DNA of 31,996 nt from Isotricha intestinalis (Eukaryota > Ciliophora > Litostomatea > Vestibuliferida > Isotrichidae): contig JAJJLU010003773.1 in assembly GCA_023807065.1 (NCBI GenBank), positions 1 through 31,996 of the forward strand. The letters are read 5' to 3'. The translations under genes and the position numbers were made by a program. Positions 18,318-26,984 of this stretch are shown piece after piece (the stretch's first letter is position 1; every line of letters starts with the position of its first letter). The notes under the pieces are model-generated. The model was given only the letters and a program-made list of their open reading frames with translations, was not told the origin of the DNA and did no database searches.

Positions 18318-19409
18318 ATGGGTTCTTGCAATACAGTGAACGAGAAAGAGAATACGAATAAAATAATAAAAGCAAACATTCATCAAGAACAAGGAATTGA
18401 AGGAGATTACATTGTACCAGAAAAGTTAGCAAACCACAACGACATAAATAAAAAATATAAATTATCAAATGCAGTAGTAGGTGAAGGAGCAACAGGAACA
18501 GTTTGCGAAGGAGTAGATAAAGAAGGAAATCATTTTGCAGTTAAAAGAATAAATAAAATGAAATTAAAAGATAGAAAAATATTATATAATGAAGCAACAA
18601 TAAGTTTAAAAGTAGATCATCCACATATAATAAAAACATATGAAGTTTTTGAAGATTTAAAAACTGTATCTTTCATAATGGATTTAGTAGATGGAGGAGA
18701 TTTATTTGATTTTATTACTCAAAGTCCAGATGGGAAATTAACAGATGAAGATTCATTAAATTTACTGATTCAAGTCTTAGAAACTTTAGATTATTTACAT
18801 GAAGAAATGAATGTATGTCATAGAGATATTAAACCAGAAAATTTCTTAGTTCAAGTATTAGATAATGGAGAACCAAATTTAAAATTAATTGATTTTGGTT
18901 TCGCTTGTGAAATTAAACCTGGTTTAAGAGATTATTTAGGAACTCCAACTTATACTGCTCCTGAGATAATAATGAGAGATGAATATGATGAAAAAGTTGA
19001 TATTTGGTCTACTGGAATTTTATTATTCAATATGTTAACTGGATGTCAACCTTATAATTCTAATGATTATGTTCCTTTAGATGAACAAGTTTTAAATAAA
19101 AGTATTCCTTTTTCAAAAATTGAAAATGAACAATTAAAAAAGTTATGTAAAAAATTATGTGTTAAAGATCCTGTTAAAAGAGTCAGTGCGAGAGAAGCTT
19201 TGGAACTTGCTTATGATATTAGAGAAGAAATTGAAAAGAATGAGTTACATGAACAGTTTGATCAATTAGATAGTAAAAAAACTGGAAAATTACCTTTATA
19301 TACTTTGAGAAGTCATTTCAAATTAGATTTAAGTGATGAAAAGGATGATAATAAATTAATTGATTTTGAACAATTTTATACCATGGTTGTTGATTCTGTT
19401 AAGGTATAA
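18318..19409 (+). CDS. CDPK-like protein kinase with two EF-hands, predicted N-myristoylated
   Basis: 363 residues, intact. The start MGSCNTVNEK has Gly2, Ser3 and Cys4, a good signal for myristoylation plus palmitoylation, so membrane attachment is predicted. The kinase domain is complete: glycine loop GEGATG (55-60), AVK with Lys76, HRDIKPEN (Asp170), DFG (192-194), GTPTYTAPE (209-216). HRDIKPENFLV and the overall pattern fit the CaMK/CDPK group. After a short helix come a degenerate EF-hand loop (318-329, lacking the last Glu) and a better one (340-351, DEKDDNKLIDFE). Typical CDPKs have four EF-hands and about 500 residues, so the calcium module is shortened. CDPKs are typical of plants, ciliates and apicomplexans. 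It follows UFSP2 by 242 bp on the same strand. Confidence 0.9.
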   Translation: MGSCNTVNEKENTNKIIKANIHQEQGIEGDYIVPEKLANHNDINKKYKLSNAVVGEGATGTVCEGVDKEGNHFAVKRINKMKLKDRKILYNEATISLKVDHPHIIKTYEVFEDLKTVSFIMDLVDGGDLFDFITQSPDGKLTDEDSLNLLIQVLETLDYLHEEMNVCHRDIKPENFLVQVLDNGEPNLKLIDFGFACEIKPGLRDYLGTPTYTAPEIIMRDEYDEKVDIWSTGILLFNMLTGCQPYNSNDYVPLDEQVLNKSIPFSKIENEQLKKLCKKLCVKDPVKRVSAREALELAYDIREEIEKNELHEQFDQLDSKKTGKLPLYTLRSHFKLDLSDEKDDNKLIDFEQFYTMVVDSVKV

Positions 19410-19874
19410 TAATTATGAAATATTTCTTTATTTGAGATTTTTAAGGAGAAGATTTTTTTACTTTTTTTATTTGGTTATTTTGGTTTTAAATAATATATTA
19501 ATGTTTAATTTTTAATCATTTTTATTCATGATTATTTGATAAATTAAAAAATTAATGTAAATAAATATATTATAAAAAATATATAAAAATGTTTACAATG
19601 AGAATAATACCTTCTTTTAAATAATTATATAATAAAACTAAATTGTATTAATTAATTATAATATAAAACTCTAAAAAATTAAAACAATTAAATAAAACAT
19701 TAATATAGACTTTACAAAATTAAAATATCCTTTCTTAATTATAAATTATTAATTATTAACACTTTTTAATAAAATAACAAAAAAAAAAATCAAAAAAAAA
19801 ATTTATAACATTTACCCTTTCATTTTTATACTTTATTAATTAATAAAATAAATTCAAAAAAATAAAGGAAAAAA
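19410..19874. other. Intergenic, nothing recognised
   Basis: 465 bp of AT-only character between two plus-strand kinase genes. I saw no readable relic here, unlike other gaps of this size. It ends in an A-rich leader just before the ATG at 19875, which is common to genes in this window. Confidence 0.7.
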
Positions 19875-22800
19875 ATGGAATCTACAGAGAACATAGATTT
19901 AATTGAAGTTAAAAAAAACGAATTATTCAAAAAAGATATTTTAGACATTAAAATATTATCAGAAAAAATTAACGAAATGTACGAAGATGAATTTAAGGAA
20001 GCATTTAAACAAATCCTATTATTATCAAAAGAAGATTTTATGTCGTTTATTATAAATGGAATAAGAATTTTATTAATAGAAATGTATGGAGAAGAAAATT
20101 TAAATGATGATAATTTAATTAAAATTCAAGAAAAAAGTTTTAATAAAATAGAAAAAGAATATCAAATACATTATCGAAAATTAAACAATGCTTGGAATAA
20201 TTATATAAGAGAAAAAAATAAAAATAAAGAAAATATAAATTATTTAACAAATTTTAGGAAACATTGTTGTGAAACAAACGATATTGCATATCACAATTGT
20301 CAAAATGAACAAAGTAAATTTTTATCAGTTGAAGAAAACAATGAAATAAAATATGTAATATGTATAGAATGTCAAACAGTATATTATAGTAATTTTATTT
20401 TATGTTATTGTTCTTATTGTAACATTGATTATTATTCAAGTATTCTTTCTAAAGAAGAAAATAAAAATTTATTAATTGCAACATGGGGAAATTATCATTG
20501 TGAAAAAATAATAAATGAAAAAATGAAATGTATAAAATGTAGAAAAGATTTTTATTTAAATTTAGAAACAAAAATGTTAAATTGTTTAAATCCTAAATGT
20601 AATTTTATAACAAAAGCAAATAGAATATTATGGACTTGTACAATATGTAAAGAAGATTTTAAAAGTGAAGCAATAGTATATAATCCATTACAATATAAAA
20701 GAGTTAAACAAGTTATTACTCAAACTTTAAATATTAAACACAGAGCTCATCCTAAGAGAATTCCTTGTTGTAAATTAAATATTTTTTTTACTGAATTTAC
20801 TCATAAAAAAGATTGTGATGGAATTCTTTATGAAGGTGAATTAGATAATAAAATTATTATAGTTTGTGAAAAGTGTAAAGCTATTAATTTTTATGATAGA
20901 TTTATTTGGACTTGTCCTCAATGTAATAATAGATTTAGAGATAAATTACTTTTGAAAAAAAAAAAAACGTTTTCACATCTTTATTCTAATTTAGGGAAGA
21001 AAAAAAATAATTTAACTTCTTTAAATTCTGAAAGAAATTCATATGATTATAATTCTAATTATTTTAATAGAAGTGAAAGTAGAAAAAACAGTAATTGTTC
21101 TATTTGCGAAACTGAATCAAGTGCTCATGATAATTTTAAAAAATCAAAAACTAATTTATATGATATTTTAGAAAAAAGAAGAAATGATTCAAAAAATAAT
21201 TCAGATCGTGATTCTGTGGAACAGTCAATTTCAGAAAGAAAAGATTTAAAAATGATTTTTAAAAACGGAGAAGAAATAATTGAAAATTATAATAAAAATA
21301 AAAATGAAAATGAAGAAGATAATTCAATTTCTAAAAAGTTATTTATTGATGAAATTAAAAATGATATTGATGGTCATAATAGATTTAATAATAGACATAA
21401 AAAAAGTATTGATTATAATTCATCTGATATTAAATTTGATGGGATTTTTAGAAAAAATTTTATAAGAAATGATGAAAGAAAAAGAACTAGAGATGAATAT
21501 AATAATATTATTTCTTTAAGACTTGATCATAAAGATGATGAAAAAATTATTGTTGATGAGGATTTAAAAGAAAAAAGAAAAGATGAAGAAAAATTAGAAG
21601 AAAATTCAAATGAAAGGTCTGAAGGAAAATATAGAAAATTTATTAGGTTTGAAAAAAGAAAAAAAGAAGAAGAAGAAGAAAAAAGAAAAAAAGAAGAAGA
21701 AGATGAAAAAAATAAAAAAGAAGAAGAAGAAAGAAAAAGAAAAAAAGAAGAAAGAAAAAAAAGAAAAGAAGAAGAAGAAAGAAAAAAAAAAGAAGAAGAA
21801 GAAGAAAGGAGAAAAAGAGAAGAAGATGAGAGAATAAGAAGAGAGGAAGAAAGAAGAAAAAGATATGAAGAAAGAAAAATGAAAAGAAAATTAGAAGAAG
21901 AAGAAAAAAAAAGAAAAGAAGAAGAAGAAGAAAAAAAAAGAAAAGAAGAAGAAGAAAGAAGAATGAGAAGAAGGGAATCAAGAGAAAAAAGAAGAAAAGA
22001 AGAAGAAGAAGAAAAAAGAAAAAAAGAAGAAGAAGAAGAAAAAAGAAGAAAAGAAGAAGAAGAAGAAAAAAGAAGAAAAGAAGAAGAAGAAAATAAAAGA
22101 AAATTAGAATTAAGAAAAAGAGGAGAAACTCCAGAACAAAAAGCAAGAAGAGAAAGATTAGAAAAATATAATAAAAGAGATTTAGAAAGAAGAGACAGAG
22201 AAAATGAAGAGAGAATAAGAAGAAGAAAAGAAGAAAGAGAAAAAAGAGAAAGACAAGAAAAATTAAGAAAAGAAAAAGAAGAAGAAGAAAAAAGAATAAG
22301 AATAGAAAGAGAACAAAGATTAAAAGAAGAAAGAGAAAGAATTAAAATGAAAAGAAGAGAAGAAAGATTAAAATTAAAAGAAGAAGAAGAAAAAAGAAGA
22401 AAAGAAGAAGAAGAAGAAAGAATTAAAAAAAAAGAAGAAGAAAAAAGAAGAAAAGAAGAAGAAGAAGAAAAACGAAAAAAAGAAGAAGAAGAAAGAATTA
22501 AAAAAGAAGAAGAAGAAAAAAAAAGAAAAGAAGAAGAAGAAGAGAGAATAAGAAAAGAAGAAGAAGAAAAAAGAAAAAAATTAGAAGAAGAAGAAAAGAG
22601 GAAAAAATTAGAAGAAGAAGAAAAAAGAAGAAAAGAAGAAGAAGAAGAGAGAATAAGAAAAGAAGAAGAAGAGAAAAAAAAGAAAAAAGAAGAAGAAGAA
22701 AGAATTAGAAAAGAAGAAGAAGAAAAAAGAAAAAAAGAAGAAGAAGAAGAGAGAATAAGAAAAGAAGAAGAAGAAAAAAAAAAGAAAAAAGAAGAAGAAG

Positions 22801-24047
22801 AAGAGAAAAAAAAGAAAAAAGAAGAAGAAGAAAGACTTAAAAAAGAAGAAGAAAAAAAGAAAAAATTAGAAGAAGAAGAAAAAAGAAAAAAAGAAGAAAA
22901 AAAAAAAGAAAGTCTTAAATTAAAAGAAAAAGAAGATAAAACTCCTTTAAAAAAGAATCAAAATTCAAAAGAAAAACAAAACACACCTCATAGTAAAAAT
23001 TCAAGCAACGAATTTTCTTCAACTCAAAACAGTTATGAAAAGAATAAAAATGATTCAATAAAAACAAAAGGTAAAGAAATAAAAGAAGAAGATTTAAAAG
23101 AAAATTCAAAAAATGAAAATGTAGGAAAAGAACATGAAGAACAAATAAGAAGTATAAAAAGAAGAATAAATAAAATAATATCTCAAATGAAGCTTCCTCA
23201 ATTTAATGTAGAAGAATATAAAATAAAAGGACAATTAGGAGAAGGTTCATATGGTTCAATATATAAAGTAATAGATTCAAATAAAAAACCATTTGCAATG
23301 AAAAAAATAATTGCACATGATTTAGACGAAGTAGAAGATTTTATAACTGAATTTGAAATAGTTTCTTCATGTCATCATCCAAATATAATGAAAATATATA
23401 GTCTTTGTGTAAGAATTTTAGACCCTACAACTTTTTCAGTTTATATCTTAATGGAAATTGCTAATTGTGATTGGGATAAAGAAATTAAGTTAAGATCACA
23501 AAAAAGATATGCTTATAAAGAAAGTGAATTAATTTTAATAATGAAACAATTAGTTTCTGCTTTAGTTTTTATGCAAAGAGATATGAAAATTGCTCATAGA
23601 GATTTAAAACCACAAAATATTTTAGTTTTTAATAATAATTTATATAAAGTTGCTGATTTTGGAGAAGCTAAAGAAGTTAAAATTTCTAAGCAATTAAATA
23701 CTTTAAGAGGAACTGAATTATATATGAGTCCTATTTTATATGATGGATTAAAATTAGATAAAGATGATGTTACTCATAATCCTTATAAAAGTGATGTTTT
23801 TTCTTTAGGTTTTTGCTTTATGTATTCAGCTGCTTTGAATTTTAATATTATTTATGAAGTCAGAGATGTTAATGATATGAATAAATTAGAAAAAATCTTA
23901 AATAAACATTTAAGAAATAGATACAGTGAAAAATTTATTAAATGTATTGCGAAAATGCTTGAATTTGATGAAGGAAAAAGAATCGATTTTCTTGCTCTTG
24001 ATGATTTTATTAAAGAAAATTTTCCTGATGATGAAAAAAAAAATTAG
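19875..24047 (+). CDS. Giant kinase: zinc-finger array, long charged helix, C-terminal kinase
   Basis: 1390 residues, intact, the only gene here ending in TAG. Residues about 131-350 hold an array of Cys pairs and His (HCCETNDIAYHNC, CIECQTVYY, CYCSYC, CIKCRKDF, CLNPKC, WTCTICKEDF, CEKCKAINF, WTCPQC), enough for several zinc ribbons. Residues about 360-580 are disordered. Residues about 580-1020 are almost only Glu, Lys and Arg, the composition of an ER/K single alpha helix. The kinase begins near 1115: glycine loop GEGSYG (1122-1127), AMKK, HRDLKPQN (Asp1243), DFG (1261-1263), then RGTELYMSP, where the usual APE is SPI. It is probably active. No family name is recognised. The arrangement suggests a zinc-finger targeting head held at a distance from the kinase. 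Confidence 0.88.
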   Translation: MESTENIDLIEVKKNELFKKDILDIKILSEKINEMYEDEFKEAFKQILLLSKEDFMSFIINGIRILLIEMYGEENLNDDNLIKIQEKSFNKIEKEYQIHYRKLNNAWNNYIREKNKNKENINYLTNFRKHCCETNDIAYHNCQNEQSKFLSVEENNEIKYVICIECQTVYYSNFILCYCSYCNIDYYSSILSKEENKNLLIATWGNYHCEKIINEKMKCIKCRKDFYLNLETKMLNCLNPKCNFITKANRILWTCTICKEDFKSEAIVYNPLQYKRVKQVITQTLNIKHRAHPKRIPCCKLNIFFTEFTHKKDCDGILYEGELDNKIIIVCEKCKAINFYDRFIWTCPQCNNRFRDKLLLKKKKTFSHLYSNLGKKKNNLTSLNSERNSYDYNSNYFNRSESRKNSNCSICETESSAHDNFKKSKTNLYDILEKRRNDSKNNSDRDSVEQSISERKDLKMIFKNGEEIIENYNKNKNENEEDNSISKKLFIDEIKNDIDGHNRFNNRHKKSIDYNSSDIKFDGIFRKNFIRNDERKRTRDEYNNIISLRLDHKDDEKIIVDEDLKEKRKDEEKLEENSNERSEGKYRKFIRFEKRKKEEEEEKRKKEEEDEKNKKEEEERKRKKEERKKRKEEEERKKKEEEEERRKREEDERIRREEERRKRYEERKMKRKLEEEEKKRKEEEEEKKRKEEEERRMRRRESREKRRKEEEEEKRKKEEEEEKRRKEEEEEKRRKEEEENKRKLELRKRGETPEQKARRERLEKYNKRDLERRDRENEERIRRRKEEREKRERQEKLRKEKEEEEKRIRIEREQRLKEERERIKMKRREERLKLKEEEEKRRKEEEEERIKKKEEEKRRKEEEEEKRKKEEEERIKKEEEEKKRKEEEEERIRKEEEEKRKKLEEEEKRKKLEEEEKRRKEEEEERIRKEEEEKKKKKEEEERIRKEEEEKRKKEEEEERIRKEEEEKKKKKEEEEEKKKKKEEEERLKKEEEKKKKLEEEEKRKKEEKKKESLKLKEKEDKTPLKKNQNSKEKQNTPHSKNSSNEFSSTQNSYEKNKNDSIKTKGKEIKEEDLKENSKNENVGKEHEEQIRSIKRRINKIISQMKLPQFNVEEYKIKGQLGEGSYGSIYKVIDSNKKPFAMKKIIAHDLDEVEDFITEFEIVSSCHHPNIMKIYSLCVRILDPTTFSVYILMEIANCDWDKEIKLRSQKRYAYKESELILIMKQLVSALVFMQRDMKIAHRDLKPQNILVFNNNLYKVADFGEAKEVKISKQLNTLRGTELYMSPILYDGLKLDKDDVTHNPYKSDVFSLGFCFMYSAALNFNIIYEVRDVNDMNKLEKILNKHLRNRYSEKFIKCIAKMLEFDEGKRIDFLALDDFIKENFPDDEKKN
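21640..22920 (+). repeat. Polypurine tract of about 1.3 kb inside the kinase gene
   Basis: The plus strand is almost only A and G here, mostly GAA, AAA, AGA and AAG codons with a rare T or C. It encodes the charged helix. Long pyrimidine-rich frames on the other strand are its shadows and not genes. Confidence 0.9.
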
Positions 24048-24294
24048 ATTTTTTTTACGTTTTTTATTATATATTTTTTAACTTGTTTTTTAGAATTTTA
24101 TTTGATTTATTGTATTATTTTATGCCGTTAAATAGATTTTTTTTTTTTTGATATTTAAACAATATTTTTTTTTTTATGAACAATAATAAAATAAAAGAAA
24201 AAAAAAAATAATTCTTTTATAAAAAAAGAAAAAAATTAAAAAAAAAACAAATTGAGAATGCTTAAATAAAAGAATTAATAGTATATTAAAAATT

Positions 24295-24567
24295 TTATCC
24301 AGATTTAAATAACAAAACAGCAATTTGTCCAAGATAAAAATAAATAAAATGTTTAGTTTCATGAGTAACATAACTTCCAAAATTTCTTCCAACAACACAA
24401 TGCCAAGTAGGATTATGTTTTCTATCAAATTCTTTTTTAATATAACAAGCAATATCTTTTTCAATATTATAAGAATCAATAGCTTTAGTAGCAACATTAA
24501 TAGCATCTTGTTGCATATCTTCAGTCATATCAGAATTTTTAATAATTGCTTTTCTTTCTTTATCCAT
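24295..24567 (-). CDS. DYNLL: Dynein light chain LC8
   Basis: 90 residues, intact; the family is 89-90. LC8 is a homodimeric hub that binds short linear motifs and is part of cytoplasmic and axonemal dyneins and of radial spokes. The sequence matches from end to end: [18 protein letters not shown], then the helix [18 protein letters not shown], then [19 protein letters not shown], and the closing strand [17 protein letters not shown]. The start is fixed by length. The next gene's stop is only 32 bp upstream. Between this gene and the kinase to the left (24048-24294) lies only T- and A-rich DNA. Confidence 0.97.
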   Translation of the reverse strand: MDKERKAIIKNSDMTEDMQQDAINVATKAIDSYNIEKDIACYIKKEFDRKHNPTWHCVVGRNFGSYVTHETKHFIYFYLGQIAVLLFKSG

Positions 24568-24599
24568 TTTTAATATATAATTATTTTAATAACAAAAAT

Positions 24600-26066
24600 T
24601 TAATAAATTAAATATATTATCACTGAAATAATCATAAAAACAATAACGGCGATTAGTAAATAATATATTATATCATAATAATAAGAATTTATTGTTTCAA
24701 TTGCAACTGCAGCGCTTGTAGCTAATCTTAATTTATTAATTCTTTCATTTATATTTTGAAGATATTTCACTTCTCTCTTTTCCATATTAAAAGTGATTAA
24801 TGAAGATCTTAAAGCACTATCTCCTAAAATCCAAGTATGAATATCAAACACATCAACCATTATTTGGAAATGACATTGGAAAAAATTTTTAGAATTATAA
24901 TCAATGACATCATAAAATGAGATATTAAATATATTATTTTCATCAAATTTAATTGAAAAAGAACCAAATTCATTAGGTGAATCACATTTACATATTAATT
25001 GATAATTTTGATTTATTTTACAATTATCACTTTTTGAATTTGCATTTAAATGAGTTATTATATGTAAAAAATCAGTTCTTGGAATAATAATATATGAAGT
25101 TCCACTATCAAAAATAACATTTGAAGATGATTGAAAATTATATATATTTGTATAATTTGAATCATACATTTCAATTCCACCTTTAATATTACATAACCAA
25201 TAATTTGAACTTGAAGGAACTGAACATTTATTAAATTTAGTATAACTAAATAAATCTTTAATATAATCATTTTCTAAAATATCTCCAATATATAATCTTG
25301 ATTTTTGTTTATTATGAGTTAAGAAAAATGAAAAAGAAGGAGATTTAATTTTATTTTGTTTATATAAAGTTTGAATAAAAGAATTTTGATAATTTCCTTC
25401 GTTGTTAATACCAACACCCATTACTCCATCAGCGATAGTTCCACTTAAGTTTTTTTCTTCTTTAACAACTAAAAATCTAAAATCATTAGCAGTCATTTCT
25501 TGATTATAAATATGATAATTAGAATTATTTGAATTAATTGAAACAGAATCTTGATATAAATATCCACTAACATAACCAATAGCATAAGTAATATTTTTTT
25601 GAATATTTAAATTTTTAGAAGTTGATGAAGTTAAAGGATTATATTTTTTAGTATAATTTCTACAATGAGAACAATTTGATGAAGGAACCCATAAAATATT
25701 ACTTCCTGTATCAAATATTACTGTTGTTTTTTGACGGTTTTCTCCTAAATATAAGGAACCAAAGTATTGAATGTTGTAAAAATTTTTTAAGTCTAAAATC
25801 GAAAAATAAGGATTTGTTTGATTTATCTTTTTTAATTCTTTCTCTTTTTTAGGCTTTTCATGCTTCGAAAAATGAGATAAATGACGATTTTTTTCTTCTT
25901 CTTCGGGAGTGTCTATTAATTCTATTTGATATTTTGATATTAAGTCCTTTATTGCTTTATCCATTTTTTTAATTTCTTTTCTTTCTGTTTTAAGAGAAAA
26001 ATAGGCACAATTAAATGTGTTTAGAGATAAAAAGAAAAAGAATAGAAAAGTTAATTGAAATTTCAT
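24600..26066 (-). CDS. Membrane-anchored pepsin-type aspartic protease
   Basis: 488 residues, intact. A signal peptide (MKFQLTFLFFFFLSLNTFNC) is followed by a charged propeptide to about residue 85. The A1 fold shows both active sites: FDTGSNILWVPS (Asp119) and FDSGTSYIIIP (Asp320). The flap tyrosine lies in ITYAIGYVSGYL (Tyr161). DGVMGVGINN and WILGDSALRSS also match the family. A single hydrophobic segment at 465-487 (YYLLIAVIVFMIISVIIYLI) would anchor it in the membrane with the catalytic part in the lumen or outside. This layout is found in yapsins and in several protist aspartic proteases of the secretory system; I cannot choose a subgroup. All catalytic residues are present. Several N-x-S/T sites suit a secreted protein. 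Confidence 0.93.
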   Translation of the reverse strand: MKFQLTFLFFFFLSLNTFNCAYFSLKTERKEIKKMDKAIKDLISKYQIELIDTPEEEEKNRHLSHFSKHEKPKKEKELKKINQTNPYFSILDLKNFYNIQYFGSLYLGENRQKTTVIFDTGSNILWVPSSNCSHCRNYTKKYNPLTSSTSKNLNIQKNITYAIGYVSGYLYQDSVSINSNNSNYHIYNQEMTANDFRFLVVKEEKNLSGTIADGVMGVGINNEGNYQNSFIQTLYKQNKIKSPSFSFFLTHNKQKSRLYIGDILENDYIKDLFSYTKFNKCSVPSSSNYWLCNIKGGIEMYDSNYTNIYNFQSSSNVIFDSGTSYIIIPRTDFLHIITHLNANSKSDNCKINQNYQLICKCDSPNEFGSFSIKFDENNIFNISFYDVIDYNSKNFFQCHFQIMVDVFDIHTWILGDSALRSSLITFNMEKREVKYLQNINERINKLRLATSAAVAIETINSYYYDIIYYLLIAVIVFMIISVIIYLIY

Positions 26067-26310
26067 TATATAATAAAATATTTAAAATATTTTTAAATAA
26101 CTTATTAAAAATAATGTAATTTAAATCTTTAAAATTTTAAAACAGTTTAATATTGATTTTTTCTTGATAAGTTTATCTTTCTATAAGAAATCATTCATTA
26201 AAATTTTTAAATAACAATTATTGATGACGTAAATTTTCATATATTATAGATCATTAAAATTAATATTTTTATATTATAAATCATTAAAATTCAATAATAT
26301 TTAATAATAA

Positions 26311-26854
26311 ATGAAATACTCTCAAAAATCAATTTTTTATAATGATAATGATGAATTTGAAAAATATCTTCAAGGCAGTTTATTTTCAAGATAAAAAAAT
26401 AAAAAATTTAGGAATGATATAATTTTATATCATTATATATTAACTTCAATAACTCTAAATTTATTAGAATAAATAGATAAAATATTAAAAGAAAATTGAA
26501 TAAAAAAAAATACAGAGATACAATAGAATTAGTTATAAAAAGAATGAAACTTAAAATTACAAAATAATTAGAATAATGAAAAGAAGATATCTAAATTATT
26601 CTGATGAATCTTTAAATATTTTATTAAAAAATTAACAAAAATTAAATGTTCAAATTAATTTTTATCAACTAAGGTTTAAAAAGATAAATCATTTTTCTAA
26701 TATTTTTAGAGTTTTTATTATTTTAAATTAATCAACATTGATTTCTCTTTCTGAAAAGGAAATTGTAATTCAAAATATAAATGAAGAAAATATTACAATA
26801 AATATACAAAATAAAATTTAACAACATTCTTATGATTTTCCAAAAAAAAAATGA
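26311..26854 (+). pseudogene. Coding relic with TAA and TAG at Gln-like sites
   Basis: The gap 26067-26984 contains no intact gene. From an ATG at 26311 the frame gives MKYSQKSIFYNDNDEFEKY, then LQGSLFSR*KNKKFRNDII, then LYHYILTSITLNLLE*IDKI. Frames change in the A-run near 26505 and again near 26590. The last piece, 26597-26851, is an 85-codon frame with only three TAA and ending at TGA: YSDESLNILLKN*QKLNVQI, NFYQLRFKKINHFSNIF, RVFIILN*STLISLSEKEIV. TAA/TAG and CAA occur in similar numbers overall. No family is recognised. From 26067 to 26310 only AT-rich DNA is seen. Confidence 0.45.
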
Positions 26855-26984
26855 TATTTATATTCTTACATATATTACATTCATAATTTAATTAAACCAA
26901 AAAAAACAAAATTAATTAAAACATCTCTCTTTATTTTCTTAAAAAATAATTTAAAATATAAATTAATATTTTATTAAAATATAA

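Noticed and set aside
21643..22146. Leu/Phe-rich minus-strand frame that looks like a membrane protein
   Set aside because: It lies opposite the polypurine helix region; pure pyrimidine text cannot contain stops, so openness carries no information.
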